Shown: positions 42,292 through 51,433 of the stretch, one piece after another
How positions within the stretch are numbered: the stretch's first letter is position 1
How the letters are laid out: every line of letters starts with the position of its first letter
Assembly: GCF_000826545.1 (NCBI RefSeq)
Contig: NZ_CDME01000015.1
Location: 450,207 to 514,206, forward strand
Length of the DNA stretch: 64,000 bases
Source: Kibdelosporangium sp. MJ126-NF4
GTDB taxonomy: Bacteria; Actinomycetota; Actinomycetes; Mycobacteriales; Pseudonocardiaceae
Direction: 5' to 3'
Position numbers and translations under genes: made by a program
The notes under the pieces: generated by a model
Database searches by the model: none
The model's input: only the letters and a program-made list of their open reading frames with translations
Told to the model about the DNA's origin: nothing

Positions 42292-45045
42292 TCACGACGG
42301 CACGTGCAACGGCCCGAGACGCAGCAGCTCGCGGAACTCGTCGGCAGGCACCGCACGGGACATCAACCAGCCCTGATAGGCCTCGACGCCGATGTCGCGC
42401 AGCGCGCTGAACTGGGTGTCGGTCTCCACTCCCTCGGCCACACACGTGCGCCCCATCGCCCTGGTCAGGTCCACCACGGCACGGGCGACGGCGAAGTCGG
42501 ACGGATCCGTGCCGATTCCCGCGACGAACCTGCGGTCGACCTTGATGATCTGCGCGGGCAGGTCCTTCAGCCGGGCCAGCGACGAGTACCCGGTGCCGAA
42601 ATCGTCCACAGCGAACCGCACACCGCGGGAAACCAGGTCGGCCATGGCCGTCCGGCTGCGCGACGGCAGGTCGACGAAGCTCGTCTCGACGAGTTCGAGC
42701 ACGACGCGTTCCCATTCCACACCGGAACCGGCGATCGCGGTCGCCACCACGTCGACGAACTCGGGATCTCCCGGCACCAGCCCGGCGAGGTTGATCGCGA
42801 CGGAGACCTGTCTGCCGTCCACCTCCGGCCAGGACCTGGCTTCCCGCAACGCCGTCCGCAGCACCCATCGGTCCAGGTCACGCAGCAGGTCGCCCTGTTC
42901 GGCGACCGGCAGGAACTGGCCGGGGCTGAGCAGGCCGCGGTCCGGATGCGGCCAGCGAACCAGCGCCTCGGCGGTCAGTATCGCGCCGTCGACGCCGACA
43001 ACCGGTTGGTAGTGCAGGACAAGGCCGTCGTTGCCGAGCGCCTCCCGCAGCTGGCCCTCCAGGTACATCTGGCTGTCGGCCGTCGCGATCAGCGCGGCGT
43101 TGGCGAGCGAAACCCTTCCGGCGCCACGCCTTTTCGCCTCGAACATGGCGGCGTCGGCGAACCGCAACAGGTCGGCGCCGGTGGTCTCCGGGCCACTCGG
43201 CACAGCGGCGCCGACCGACGCCGACACCCGCAAAAGCTGGCCCCGCACGGGAACCGCGGTTCGGAACAGGTGCGCGACCTTGCTCGCCAACGCGTCGACA
43301 CCGCCGACATCGTTCTGGTCGGGACAGATCACCACGAACTCGTCACCGGACATGCGCGCGGCCGTGCACCCGTCGGGCAGGCCGTCCTCCAGGCGACGGG
43401 CCAACGCGATCAGCAGCTCGTCCCCGGCGTCGTGGCCAAGGGAATCGTTCACTCGCTTGAAGTTGTCGACGTCGCAGAACAACAGGGCGACGTCCTTGGC
43501 GCACGACGCGCTGAGCACCTCGGTGAGCAGTTCCTTCACCGCGACGCGGCCGGGCAGGCCGGTGAGGTCGTCATGGGTGGCCTGGTGGCGCAGCAGTTCG
43601 GCGGCGCGCAGCCGTTCGGTGACGTCCTGGAAGACCACCAGCCAGAACCGGCGGCCGTCGTCGGCGACCGACGACACCACGTTGAGTTCGCAGTAGACCG
43701 GGTCGCCCGCGGCCGTGGCCAGCACCCGCTGACCTGCCGCCAGTCGGGCCTGCGGGTCATGCTCCGAATGGGTCAACTGCTCAGCGGTCATTCCGCGCAG
43801 TCGCTCCAGGTCCATTCCGAGCAGCCTGCACAGCGCGTCATTGGCGTCGACCAGTCGCTCGCTCACGTCGAACAGGCCGATGCCGACCGGGGTGATCGCC
43901 ACGAGGTCGGTGAACCGCTGGCTGGAACGCTGCATCCGGCTCTCGGTCGACCGCTGCTCGGTGACGTCCTGCGCGGTGCCGACCATCACCGGGCCCTCTG
44001 TGCGTCCGGCGAACGACGCGCCACGGCAGCGCAGCACACGGATCGAGCCGTCCGGCCGGACCACGCGGTACTCGCACACGACCGGGTCACCGGACTCGGC
44101 CAACTGCCGCCAGGTGCGGTCCACCCAGGCCCGGTCGTCCGGGTGGACGTACTCCAGGTAGTTCTCGTACAACATCGGCATGCCCGGCTCGACGCCGAAC
44201 AGCTCGTAGAGCATCGTCGACCACACGCACTCGCCGGTCGCGGTGTTCCACGCCCATGTGCCCAGCAGGGCCACGCGCTGCGCGTCCTCGAACAGCCTGC
44301 GGTCCATCGCACGCTGACGGCCCGGCGCGCGCAGTTTCGTGATGTCCTGGACGATGCCCCTGACCAGGTGCGCGACGCCCGCCTCGTCGAAATGCGCCTG
44401 GGCGCGGACGAGGAAGATCCGGTCGCTGTCGCGTTCCCGCAGCTCCAGCTCGATCGGCAGGCCGTCGCGGGCCTCCAGCAGCCGCTCGCGGAACTCGATG
44501 ATCGCGGGCAGGTCCTCGGGGTGGGTGCGGAACAGCAGTTCCGCCTCGGTGTCCTTCTCACTGTCCGTGACGCCGAGCACCTCGTGCAACGGTTCGCTGT
44601 AGTACGTGCGGGCCTCAGCGACCACGTGGACGAAACTGCCGAGACCGGCGACCCGCTGGATCTCGAGGAACTCCTCGGCGCCGAACCGCCCCGTGTGGAC
44701 CGGCGGCGCGAACACCACCATGGTCACCCCGCACCCCTGGTCCAGCCGCAACGCCGTGACCTCGACGGACGTCCCGTCTGGTCGGAGCACCCGCTGGCCG
44801 GAGTCGTCCTCGGCGAGCAGGCCGGCCAGTGACTGGCCGATCAGTTCCTCGGGTGCGTGCACGCCCGCGAGCACGGCAGCGCCCAGGTTCGCCTGCACCA
44901 CCAGCCCATCCGAACAACGGACCCAGCCCGCCTCGGCAGGCGATGAATCGGAAACAGCCGATTCACGCGCCGATCCCGCAGGCTCGACCAGTTCGGCCAC
45001 GGTGCCACCCTTCCCGCGCCACAACTCGGGCGGGCCGAGCGCCAT
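42292..45045 (-). CDS. PAS-GGDEF-EAL cyclic-di-GMP signalling protein
   Basis: The 917-residue cytosolic protein has three or four PAS/PAC sensor units (residues about 20-460, with GTWAWNTATGECVWSTMLYE and WLVVFQDVTERLRAAELL). A GGDEF domain follows with signature SGDEF (RMSGDEFVVICPDQ), and a complete EAL domain with AEALVRWPHPDRG, AVDDFGTGYSSLARLKDLP and KVDRRFV. The phosphodiesterase residues look intact. The cyclase has Ser for the first Gly and no RxxD inhibitory site at the usual position, so it may still work or act as a GTP sensor. GTG 45000 behind GGAAGG is an alternative start. Confidence 0.92.
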   Translation of the reverse strand: MALGPPELWRGKGGTVAELVEPAGSARESAVSDSSPAEAGWVRCSDGLVVQANLGAAVLAGVHAPEELIGQSLAGLLAEDDSGQRVLRPDGTSVEVTALRLDQGCGVTMVVFAPPVHTGRFGAEEFLEIQRVAGLGSFVHVVAEARTYYSEPLHEVLGVTDSEKDTEAELLFRTHPEDLPAIIEFRERLLEARDGLPIELELRERDSDRIFLVRAQAHFDEAGVAHLVRGIVQDITKLRAPGRQRAMDRRLFEDAQRVALLGTWAWNTATGECVWSTMLYELFGVEPGMPMLYENYLEYVHPDDRAWVDRTWRQLAESGDPVVCEYRVVRPDGSIRVLRCRGASFAGRTEGPVMVGTAQDVTEQRSTESRMQRSSQRFTDLVAITPVGIGLFDVSERLVDANDALCRLLGMDLERLRGMTAEQLTHSEHDPQARLAAGQRVLATAAGDPVYCELNVVSSVADDGRRFWLVVFQDVTERLRAAELLRHQATHDDLTGLPGRVAVKELLTEVLSASCAKDVALLFCDVDNFKRVNDSLGHDAGDELLIALARRLEDGLPDGCTAARMSGDEFVVICPDQNDVGGVDALASKVAHLFRTAVPVRGQLLRVSASVGAAVPSGPETTGADLLRFADAAMFEAKRRGAGRVSLANAALIATADSQMYLEGQLREALGNDGLVLHYQPVVGVDGAILTAEALVRWPHPDRGLLSPGQFLPVAEQGDLLRDLDRWVLRTALREARSWPEVDGRQVSVAINLAGLVPGDPEFVDVVATAIAGSGVEWERVVLELVETSFVDLPSRSRTAMADLVSRGVRFAVDDFGTGYSSLARLKDLPAQIIKVDRRFVAGIGTDPSDFAVARAVVDLTRAMGRTCVAEGVETDTQFSALRDIGVEAYQGWLMSRAVPADEFRELLRLGPLHVPS

Positions 45046-45097
45046 CCTGGATACGTACCTCCCGCCGCGCGATCAGGCTACCGCCCTGCTGTGAACA

Positions 45098-45131
45098 ATC
45101 AATCCCTGGCTGTGATCAGCCAGGGATTGAT
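45098..45131 (-). terminator. terminator after malic enzyme
   Basis: ATCAATCCCTGGCT (45098-45111) pairs perfectly with AGCCAGGGATTGAT (45118-45131) over GTGATC. It stands about 47 bases beyond the malic enzyme stop and before the GGDEF-EAL gene. Confidence 0.8.
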
Positions 45132-45177
45132 CGGCCACGCCGCGGTCACTGACCGGTCAAGGCTTGGTCAGGCGCGG

Positions 45178-46371
45178 TCAGGCGGGCTTCGGTGCGACGC
45201 CGTCCTTGACCGCCGCGTCGGCGACGGCCTGCGCCACCTCCGGCGCGACGCGCGGGTCGAGCGCGCTCGGCATGATGTGGTCCGCGTCCAGTTCGTCCAG
45301 CGCGACCGCGTGGATCGCCTCCGCCGCGGCCAGCTTCATGTTCTCGGTGATCCGGGTCGCGCCCGCGTCCAGCGCACCGCGGAAGATGCCGGGGAACGCC
45401 GAGACGTTGTTGATCTGGTTCGGGAAGTCGCTGCGGCCGGTGGCCACGACGGCCGCGTGCCTGCGGGCGAGGTCCGGGTGGATCTCCGGGTCCGGATTGG
45501 ACAGTGCGAACACGCTGGCGTTCGGCGCCATCGTGGCGATCAGCTCCGCCGGGACCTGCGAGGACGACAGCCCGAGGAACACGTCCGCACCGCGCAGCGC
45601 GTCGGCGATCCCGCCACGCAGGCCGCTGGCGTTGGTGATCTTCGCCATCTCGGCCTTGTACGGGTTCAGGCCGTCACGGCCCTCGTGGATGATGCCGCGC
45701 GAGTCGAGCAGCGTCACCTCGCCGACACCGGCGAGGATCAGGATCTTCGCGCACGCGATGCCCGAGGAGCCCGCACCGGCGACGACCACGCGCAGATCCG
45801 CCAGCCTGCGACCGGTAACCGTTGCGGCGCCGCGCAATGCGGCGAGCACGACCACGGCGGTGCCGTGCTGGTCGTCGTGCATGACCGGGCAGTCAAGGGC
45901 TTCGATCAGCTTCGCCTCGAGCTCGAAGCACCGCGGCGCCGAGACGTCCTCGAGGTTGACCGCGCCGAACGAAGGCCGCAGCCGCACCAGCGTCTCGACG
46001 ATCTCGTCGACGTCGGTGGTGTCGAGCACGAGCGGGATCGAGTTGAGCCCGCCGAACGTCTTGAACAGGGCGGACTTGCCCTCCATCACCGGAAGGGACG
46101 CGGCTGCGCCGATGTCGCCGAGACCGAGCACGGCGGTGCCGTCGCTGACCACAGCGACCAGGCGGTGCGCCCAGGTGTGGGTGCGGGCCACGGCGGGGTC
46201 CTCGGCGATCGCACGGCTGACCTTGGCGACACCGGGGGTGTACGCGATGGCCAGTGCGCGCGGATCGGAGATCGGCCGCGGCACACCGATATCGAGTTTC
46301 CCGCCTTCGTGCGCGCGGAAGATCTCGTCGTCGGTCACCGGCTTGGCCAATTCTTCATCCATTGCAGTCAC
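45178..46371 (-). CDS. NAD(P)-dependent malic enzyme
   Basis: The 397-residue product, from the GTG at 46371 behind GAGGAC, has the short bacterial malic-enzyme layout. YTPGVAKVSRAIAEDP, TDGTAVLGLGDIG-like SDGTAVLGLGDIGA, CPVMHDDQHGTAVVVLAAL and the Rossmann VVAGAGSSGIACAKIL are visible, followed by FALSNPDPEI. It decarboxylates malate to pyruvate, supplying reducing power and balancing carbon at the TCA cycle. The ATG at 46362 is an alternative start with worse spacing. It is a single gene with a terminator. Confidence 0.94.
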   Translation of the reverse strand: MTAMDEELAKPVTDDEIFRAHEGGKLDIGVPRPISDPRALAIAYTPGVAKVSRAIAEDPAVARTHTWAHRLVAVVSDGTAVLGLGDIGAAASLPVMEGKSALFKTFGGLNSIPLVLDTTDVDEIVETLVRLRPSFGAVNLEDVSAPRCFELEAKLIEALDCPVMHDDQHGTAVVVLAALRGAATVTGRRLADLRVVVAGAGSSGIACAKILILAGVGEVTLLDSRGIIHEGRDGLNPYKAEMAKITNASGLRGGIADALRGADVFLGLSSSQVPAELIATMAPNASVFALSNPDPEIHPDLARRHAAVVATGRSDFPNQINNVSAFPGIFRGALDAGATRITENMKLAAAEAIHAVALDELDADHIMPSALDPRVAPEVAQAVADAAVKDGVAPKPA

Positions 46372-46676
46372 AGGAGGCGTCCTCAAGTCAGGTATGAGTA
46401 CGGGGAGCGACGCGAGAACCGGCGCGGTGGCACCGAATGTCGGTAGCGTCGACCGCCCGGCTGCACCCATCCGCTGGTTGGGCGGGGCAACCGCGGACGC
46501 TGCGGTCCACACAGTGTGGCAGCAACACAGGAGGGTGTCTGCGGCGGGGATCACAGTTTTCAGCGTGATTTCCGCACGTCAGCCCCTGTTTTCGCAAGAC
46601 GTCCGTCCGGTTTGTACAGAAGAGCGCAGGCGGAGCGCCTCACGATCGGTCAAGTTGGCTACCTAGACTCTCCGGC
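46372..46676. other. gene-free divergent promoter region of malic enzyme and rmlC
   Basis: About 300 bases without coding signs. TAGACT at 46664-46669 would start transcription exactly at the rmlC ATG, giving a leaderless mRNA, but no matching -35 is seen. Nothing else stands out. Confidence 0.4.
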
Positions 46677-47270
46677 ATGCAGGTACGCGAATTGTCGATC
46701 GCAGGTGTCTTCGAGTTCTCGCCGAGGAGCTTCGAGGACTCGAGGGGGCTGTTCGCGGCCCCGTTCCAGGGCGAGGCGTTCGCTGAGGCGGTGGGCCACC
46801 CGTTGCGGCTCGGGCAGACCAACCACAGCGTCTCCCGGCGCGGGGTGGTCCGCGGCATCCACTTCGCCGAGACCCCGCCGGGACAGGCGAAGTACGTCTA
46901 CTGCCCGCGCGGCTCGATGCTGGACGTGGTGGTGGACACCAGGGTGGGCTCGCCGACGTTCGGGCAATGGGACTCGGCACTGCTCGACGCGAAGGACTTC
47001 CGCGCGCTGTACGTGCCGGAGGGGATCGGGCACGGCTTCGTGGCGCTGGAGGACGACACGGCGATGAGCTACCTCTGTTCGACCGGCTACGACCCGAAGC
47101 GCGAACACGGCATAACACCGTTGGACCCGGCACTGCGGCTGCCGTGGCCGACGGACATGGAGCCGATCCTCTCGGAGAAGGACGCGAAGGCACCGACACT
47201 GGCCGAAGCACAGACAGCGGGCCTGCTGCCGTCCTACGACGCCTGCGTGGCGCACTACCGGAGCTTGTAG
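46677..47270 (+). CDS. rmlC: dTDP-4-dehydrorhamnose 3,5-epimerase
   Basis: A 197-residue cupin with FSPRSFEDSRGLFAAPFQ, NHSVSRRGVVRGIHF containing the catalytic histidine, GQAKYVYCPRG, PEGIGHGFVAL and PLDPALRLPWP. It epimerises dTDP-4-keto-6-deoxyglucose at C3 and C5 on the way to dTDP-rhamnose or other deoxysugars, for cell-wall linker or glycosylated metabolites. No other rml gene is in the window, so it may belong to a dispersed set. Its 3' end overlaps the convergent SOD maturation protease by 16 bases. Confidence 0.93.
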   Translation: MQVRELSIAGVFEFSPRSFEDSRGLFAAPFQGEAFAEAVGHPLRLGQTNHSVSRRGVVRGIHFAETPPGQAKYVYCPRGSMLDVVVDTRVGSPTFGQWDSALLDAKDFRALYVPEGIGHGFVALEDDTAMSYLCSTGYDPKREHGITPLDPALRLPWPTDMEPILSEKDAKAPTLAEAQTAGLLPSYDACVAHYRSL

Positions 47271-47542
47271 ATCATCACCCCGAGCACCTCGGCCATCCCG
47301 AGCTCACGCGAATCGGTGGACGCGAACTGGTTGTCACCGACGACGAAGTAACCAGGCCCCGCCACCCGCTTGATGGACAACTGCTGAGGCCTGCTCGGCC
47401 ACCGCACGAGCACCACGTCACCGGACTTCGCCCGCGAGGTCCGGCGAACGAGAACGACGTCACCGTCCTTGAGCACCGGTGCCATGGAAGGGCCCCGGAC
47501 GGTGACGAAGCGGATGGGCCACCAGCCCAGCGGATGGGTCAC
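47255..47542 (-). CDS. sodX: Ni-superoxide dismutase maturation protease (S26 signal peptidase-like)
   Basis: A 95-residue protein with the signal-peptidase fold reduced to its core: VRGPSMAPVLKDGDVVLVRR with the serine nucleophile, then LSIKRVAGPGYFVVGDNQFAS with the general-base lysine and the GDN box. There is no membrane anchor, unlike true LepB. In other actinobacteria the gene next to sodN encodes the protease that removes the SodN leader to expose the nickel-binding histidine. It is divergent from sodN, about 110 bases apart, which makes this role likely. Confidence 0.88.
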   Translation of the reverse strand: MTHPLGWWPIRFVTVRGPSMAPVLKDGDVVLVRRTSRAKSGDVVLVRWPSRPQQLSIKRVAGPGYFVVGDNQFASTDSRELGMAEVLGVMIYKLR

Positions 47543-47652
47543 CAGTCACCTCCGACTGCCAGGCAGTGCGTGCGCGAGTAAGGTCCACATTGTCGGAGCA
47601 TCCGTAATTGAATAATGCGCCCACTCGGGCGCAAACTGCCAGGGAGGCACCC

Positions 47653-48066
47653 ATGCGACTGCCGTCGCTCAGGGCGCTCGTGCGCCCGCGACTGGAGGCA
47701 AGCGCGCACTGCGACCTGCCGTGCGGGGTCTACGACCCCGCCCAGGCCCGGATCGAAGCCGAGTCGATCAAGGCGATCCAGGAGAAGTACCAGGCCAACG
47801 AGGACGCCGAGTTCCGCGCGCGTGCCGTGGTCATCAAGGAGCAGCGCAGCGAACTCGTCAAGCACCACCTGTGGGTGCTGTGGACGGACTACTTCAAGGC
47901 CCCGCACTTCGAGAAGTACCCGCAGCTGCACGACCTGTTCAACCGCGCGACGAAGGCAGCGGGCGCGGCGGGCACCAAGGGCACCATGGACCCGTCGAAG
48001 GGCCAGGAACTGCTCGACCTGATCGCGGAGATTGACAAGATCTTCTGGGAGACGAAGCAAGGCTGA
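47653..48066 (+). CDS. sodN: nickel superoxide dismutase
   Basis: The 137-residue precursor starts at ATG 47653 behind GGGAGG. An 18-residue leader (MRLPSLRALVRPRLEASA) precedes HCDLPCGVYDPAQ, the nickel hook in which the new N-terminal His and Cys2 and Cys6 bind Ni. The rest is the four-helix bundle (EKYPQLHDLFNRATKAAG). The enzyme dismutates superoxide in the cytosol. The last codons (EIDKIFWETKQG) form the left junction of an integrated element, so the present C-terminus was restored by the element's own att sequence. Confidence 0.95.
   Translation: MRLPSLRALVRPRLEASAHCDLPCGVYDPAQARIEAESIKAIQEKYQANEDAEFRARAVVIKEQRSELVKHHLWVLWTDYFKAPHFEKYPQLHDLFNRATKAAGAAGTKGTMDPSKGQELLDLIAEIDKIFWETKQG
48029..48054 (+). 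repeat. attL, inside the sodN 3' end
   Basis: These 26 bases, starting AGATTGACAAG and ending TGGGAGACG, are identical to 54386-54411. The similarity continues for another twelve bases with two mismatches (48055 and 48061), up to the sodN stop codon. The site lies in the coding sequence for EIDKIFWET. Confidence 0.85.
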
Positions 48067-48083
48067 GGCCAGAGGGCCTGAAA

Positions 48084-48129
48084 CGGCGCTCACCTGCGAC
48101 AACGTGTGTCGTCGGTGAGCGTCGTTTTT
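48084..48129 (+). terminator. terminator after sodN, inside the element
   Basis: CGCTCACC (48087-48094) pairs with GGTGAGCG (48114-48121), with an inner GCGACA/TGTCGT stem, followed by TCGTTTTTC. It lies just inside attL, so it is probably brought by the element. The hairpin just outside attR (54429-54464) would be the original sodN terminator. Confidence 0.8.
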
Positions 48130-48169
48130 CGTTGTCGATCGACCTCTGACGGCCTGGAGACGGCCTGAT

Positions 48170-48267
48170 CTTGAGCCCTTGCCGGTGGTCGACTGGTAGA
48201 CCCCGGTGAGCTCGTAGACCGTCCAGAGCGCCATCTGGTCGGGGCTGGCTTCCCGGGTGCGGTACAT
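48170..48267 (-). other. possible truncated gene start near attL
   Basis: GGAGGACGGC precedes an ATG at 48267 and the frame opens MYRTREASPDQMALWTVYEL, TGVYQSTTGKGS with good GC bias at third positions. The bias fades after about 48170 and the frame then runs antisense through the sodN terminator and sodN itself. A gene cut off during decay of the element is likely. No family recognised. Confidence 0.3.
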
Positions 48268-48289
48268 GCCGTCCTCCTGACGTAACGGG

Positions 48290-48900
48290 CGCGATCAAGG
48301 TGATTCGGCCGGTCCCTGCCGGACCCCCTCCCCTCGCCCCTGCTTCAGTTAGCAGCGGGTCATCGGTGTCAAGGGTGGGCGCTTGCGTCCATGGCGAAGC
48401 CACGCCGTAGGCGCGCTTGATGGCGGCGGCCCGGTGTTAAGGATCAAGAAGCGAGGGAGCGGAGGGCTTCCTTCTTCTTGGTCGGTGCACCCAATCGGAA
48501 GAGGGCTGGCGGGTGAGACGGCGGGAGCAGCTCAGGGTGACCGTGCTGGGAGTACGCCCATAACGATCTTTGTGGTGCATGTGGTGGTCGGCCCAATCGC
48601 AGCAACGTCCAGACCCGGTAGTCGGCTTCACATGTTGGTGTTGCGCGCCGCCGTCGGCCCGAGAACTCACGCGGGCGGCTCGGGGTCCAGCCGATCGACC
48701 GAGCGGGCGTAGCGGAGCGGGAACCCGCTCGTCTCGGGATGGATTGGCCCGTGCCGCCAAGCGTGACGTGCGCCGCCGACAGCGGCGCGCCTTGATCCTA
48801 TAGAGCCAAATTCGGCAATGCCTGAAGCCCGACACTGAAGCCCGGCAACGGAAGGGCATACCGGAAAGGCGCCTGAGGTCGTAGTTCGACCGTGTGACAC
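48290..48900. other. gene-free stretch inside the element
   Basis: About 600 bases with no convincing reading frame on either strand. A possible hairpin, GAGCGGG with CCCGCTC, lies near 48701-48742. It may be the residue of deleted element genes. Confidence 0.45.
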
Positions 48901-48920
48901 GCCAACATTTTAGGTTCGGA

Positions 48921-49490
48921 TTACTTGCCGGGTCGTCTTAATCCCAGCCTGATGGAGCTTCGACGCAGCCCTGGGCGTGTACCAAGCGAACGTTCGGACT
49001 CTACTTTTGGGGCACCTTCCTGATCCTCGCCAGGGTCGCCACTGAGCGCCGCTAATAGTTGACATATGGTCAGCCCCATGTCACTACATGGAAAGATTCT
49101 AAGTATCGCCATCCCTGTTGGAGTGACTGGCTCCGCGAGAACCACTCTCAGCTCGGGATGGCGTGGCGAGCCTCTATGAGGCGGCACATACTCAAACTGT
49201 AGCACCTGCCCCATTGCAAATCTTAGCGCGCGCTTCAGATTGCGACGCGGCTTCCCGTTTGACGTCAAAGTGCCAATCGGAACGAGAATAATCAATTTAC
49301 GCGTCAACGTCATCAGGTATATCTCGGCGTTCAAATTTGCCGCAGAACCAGTGAATGGCGTTTCGTGCATATGAACGTTACCGACGGCGACGATCTGATC
49401 GTCTGACGGAAGATAGTTGGCAACCAAGGCACCCGCAGCCTTGGCCATGGCTCGGGAACCGTAGAAGACATGCTCACCTTTGAACATCAT
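48921..49490 (-). CDS. hypothetical protein of the element
   Basis: A 189-residue frame whose base composition is visibly less GC-rich than the chromosome, which points to transfer. It begins MMFKGEHVFYGSRAMAKAAG, then has alternating beta strands (DQIVAVGNVHMHETPF, LNAEIYLMTLTRKLIILVPI, LRVVLAEPVTPTGMAILRIF) that could form a small PH- or OB-like barrel, and a basic C-terminal tail. I recognise no family. It diverges from the HD-domain gene and shares its upstream region. Confidence 0.55.
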   Translation of the reverse strand: MMFKGEHVFYGSRAMAKAAGALVANYLPSDDQIVAVGNVHMHETPFTGSAANLNAEIYLMTLTRKLIILVPIGTLTSNGKPRRNLKRALRFAMGQVLQFEYVPPHRGSPRHPELRVVLAEPVTPTGMAILRIFPCSDMGLTICQLLAALSGDPGEDQEGAPKVESERSLGTRPGLRRSSIRLGLRRPGK

Positions 49491-49589
49491 GAGATTCGCC
49501 CTTCGGTCCGCCTCGCTCGCGGGGTTGACTTGAACTTCGGTCCCGTGCGCAGAGGCGTTACCTACCGACAGGCACGGTACGGTGATCAG

Positions 49590-50153
49590 GTGACTGACCT
49601 GGTCGATTGGTCCTCGTCTATCGCGAAGGATCGCCTAGCGATGTCCCTGCCTCGTCGGTGGAGTCATGTGCAGGGGGTGCGTGACAGGGCAAGGCTGGCT
49701 GCCGCCTTGTTCAAGCACGACGACGGAGAGCTGTTGATCGCGACCGCTGTCCTGCATGACGTGGGGTACGCCCCGGATCTCGCGCACAGTGGGTTCCATC
49801 CGTTGGATGGTGCTCGCTACCTGCGCAAGCTGGACGCATCGGAGCGGCTGTGTGCCCTGGTGGCGCATCACTCCTGTGCGTACCGAGAGGCTGAGCTGCG
49901 GGGATTCTCGGCCGAACTGGCGGAGTGGACCGACGAGGAGACTCCGCTGCGGGATGCGCTGTGGTGGGCGGACATGACGACGTCACCGGATGGGGTGACG
50001 GTGCCGTTTGACCAGCGGATCGGGGAGATTCGGGAGCGGTACGGACCTGACGACGTGGTGACGTTCTTCATCCGGCAGGCGAAGCCGGAGTTGGGGGCGG
50101 CCGTGGAGCGCACCGAGGAGCGGCTGCGGGCTGCTGGGGTCGACTTCGAGTAG
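49590..50153 (+). CDS. HD-domain phosphohydrolase-like protein
   Basis: From the GTG at 49590 the product has 187 residues. RRWSHVQGVRDRARLAAALF gives the first histidine, LIATAVLHDVGYAPDL the HD pair and VAHHSCAYREAELRGFS the later histidines, so this is an HD metal-dependent phosphohydrolase fold. Substrates in the family include nucleotides and cyclic nucleotides; none is indicated here. An open frame extends upstream to 49470 but lacks coding character. It lies in the integrated element next to XRE and Nudix genes. Confidence 0.75.
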   Translation: MTDLVDWSSSIAKDRLAMSLPRRWSHVQGVRDRARLAAALFKHDDGELLIATAVLHDVGYAPDLAHSGFHPLDGARYLRKLDASERLCALVAHHSCAYREAELRGFSAELAEWTDEETPLRDALWWADMTTSPDGVTVPFDQRIGEIRERYGPDDVVTFFIRQAKPELGAAVERTEERLRAAGVDFE

Positions 50154-50300
50154 AGGACGTGCGGCCGTGACGTGTGTTGGACGGCTGGGGCGCATGACGT
50201 CCTGAGATGTCCCGCTGCGGGGGTGCTCATGTCCTCCTGAGCTGGCGATTATCTTGATCGAGAGTCTGGAAAGCGCAGACCTGATCGAGAGGTAGCCGTC

Positions 50301-50957
50301 ATGTCGACCAGCCCAGCGCAAGATTCCGGTGAAGTTGCGGGAGGACCACCGTCCGAAAGCTCGTGGGATCGGGTGACCGTCCCCTATGTGGCCAGGTGGA
50401 GCGAGGAACAGGATCTGTCGTCCGCGCTGGTGATACGTCGGCGTGGCGGCATCGGGTACGTGGACGAGGTCATGGGTGACCGAGACCAACGAGGGATCCT
50501 GTGGCCCCGGTTGGCATCGCGGCCACAGCACGGACGGCCGTTGTTCGGCGCGGTGCACTCGCTCAGGCAACGACGGGTAATGAGCAAGCTGCTGTGCCAG
50601 GTCTGCGCTGGACCTGCTGACCGGAACGATGATGGTGTGCTGTGGCTGTTGGCAGACAACCGGGAGCAGTGGGCGGACTGGCCGGAAAGGATGGCGGTCG
50701 ACGAGCCACCCGTGTGTAGGGCGTGCGCGGTCCTGGCGAGCAAGTTGTGCCCGGCTCTGCGGGGTGGCGCTGTTGTCGCCCGGGTGCGTCAGTGCCCCAT
50801 GGTGGGTGTGCGTGGCCGGATCCACCAGACCGCTGGCCTGCTGCCGGTACCGACTGACGAGGACGTCGTCGCCTTCGATGATCACCGGATCCGGTGGACC
50901 TTGGCGTCCAGCCTGCTGCGTGAGCTACGTGGCTGTTCGGTCGTGGAGTTGGGCTAG
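50301..50957 (+). CDS. hypothetical protein with two CxxC pairs
   Basis: The 218-residue protein has CQVCAGPADRNDDGVLWLL and, about 55 residues later, PPVCRACAVLASKLCP, two CxxC knuckles that could share a zinc. The rest is a mixed fold without a name that I know. Similar proteins accompany XRE regulators and plasmid genes in actinobacteria. It converges with the Nudix gene, overlapping by four bases. Confidence 0.65.
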   Translation: MSTSPAQDSGEVAGGPPSESSWDRVTVPYVARWSEEQDLSSALVIRRRGGIGYVDEVMGDRDQRGILWPRLASRPQHGRPLFGAVHSLRQRRVMSKLLCQVCAGPADRNDDGVLWLLADNREQWADWPERMAVDEPPVCRACAVLASKLCPALRGGAVVARVRQCPMVGVRGRIHQTAGLLPVPTDEDVVAFDDHRIRWTLASSLLRELRGCSVVELG

Positions 50958-51424
50958 GCGTAGTAGGGCTCGGTGCGGTTGTCGAAGCCGTGCTGGATGC
51001 GCAGCCGGATCGACGGGTGGATGACCAGTTCGGGCAGCAGGGATTGCTCGACCCAGCTGACTTCCTTGCTCTCGTTGCTGGTGCGCAGTGAGCCTCCGAT
51101 CGAGTTGGCGCGGAAGCAGATCGAGAACTCCTGGCGCACCTCGCCATCGGTGAACTCGATGACGTGCTCGGGGTCGGAGTAGACACCGATCAGGCCGGTC
51201 ACCTCGATATCGATCCCAGTCTCTTCCTTGGTCTCACGGACGGCGGCGGCTGAGATGGTCTCGCCGACTTCCTGCGCACCGCCCGGGATGGCGTACAGGT
51301 CGTTGTCGGTGCGGCGAATCATCAACAGTCTGCCGTCGTCGTCCAGGACGAACGCGGTCACAGCCACGACGATGCTGTTCGCCTTCGGAGCGGCCGGGTT
51401 CTGGTAGTGGTCAAGACGTGCCAT
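50954..51424 (-). CDS. Nudix hydrolase
   Basis: The 156-residue product has a full Nudix box, GGAQEVGETISAAAVRETKE followed by ETGID, with both glutamate pairs, between strands IVVAVTAFVLDDDGRLLMIRR and EVSWVEQ. It should hydrolyse a nucleoside diphosphate derivative. In the actinomycete element pSAM2 the immunity factor Pif is a Nudix-type protein, so a similar entry-exclusion role is conceivable, but only the fold is visible. It lies 9 bases after the XRE gene on the same strand, so the two form a small operon. Confidence 0.85.
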   Translation of the reverse strand: MARLDHYQNPAAPKANSIVVAVTAFVLDDDGRLLMIRRTDNDLYAIPGGAQEVGETISAAAVRETKEETGIDIEVTGLIGVYSDPEHVIEFTDGEVRQEFSICFRANSIGGSLRTSNESKEVSWVEQSLLPELVIHPSIRLRIQHGFDNRTEPYYA

Positions 51425-51433
51425 GACACTTGC

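Noticed and set aside
41077..44832. A 1251-codon open frame on the plus strand opposite the osmolyte ATPase and GGDEF-EAL genes
   Set aside because: It is antisense to two genes with intact motifs and is rich in Arg, Gln and His, the typical shadow of GC-rich coding sequence.
48069..48267. A 242-codon minus-strand gene antisense to sodN
   Set aside because: Coding bias is lost after about 30 codons and the rest runs through the sodN terminator and gene; only the start region is kept as a possible remnant.
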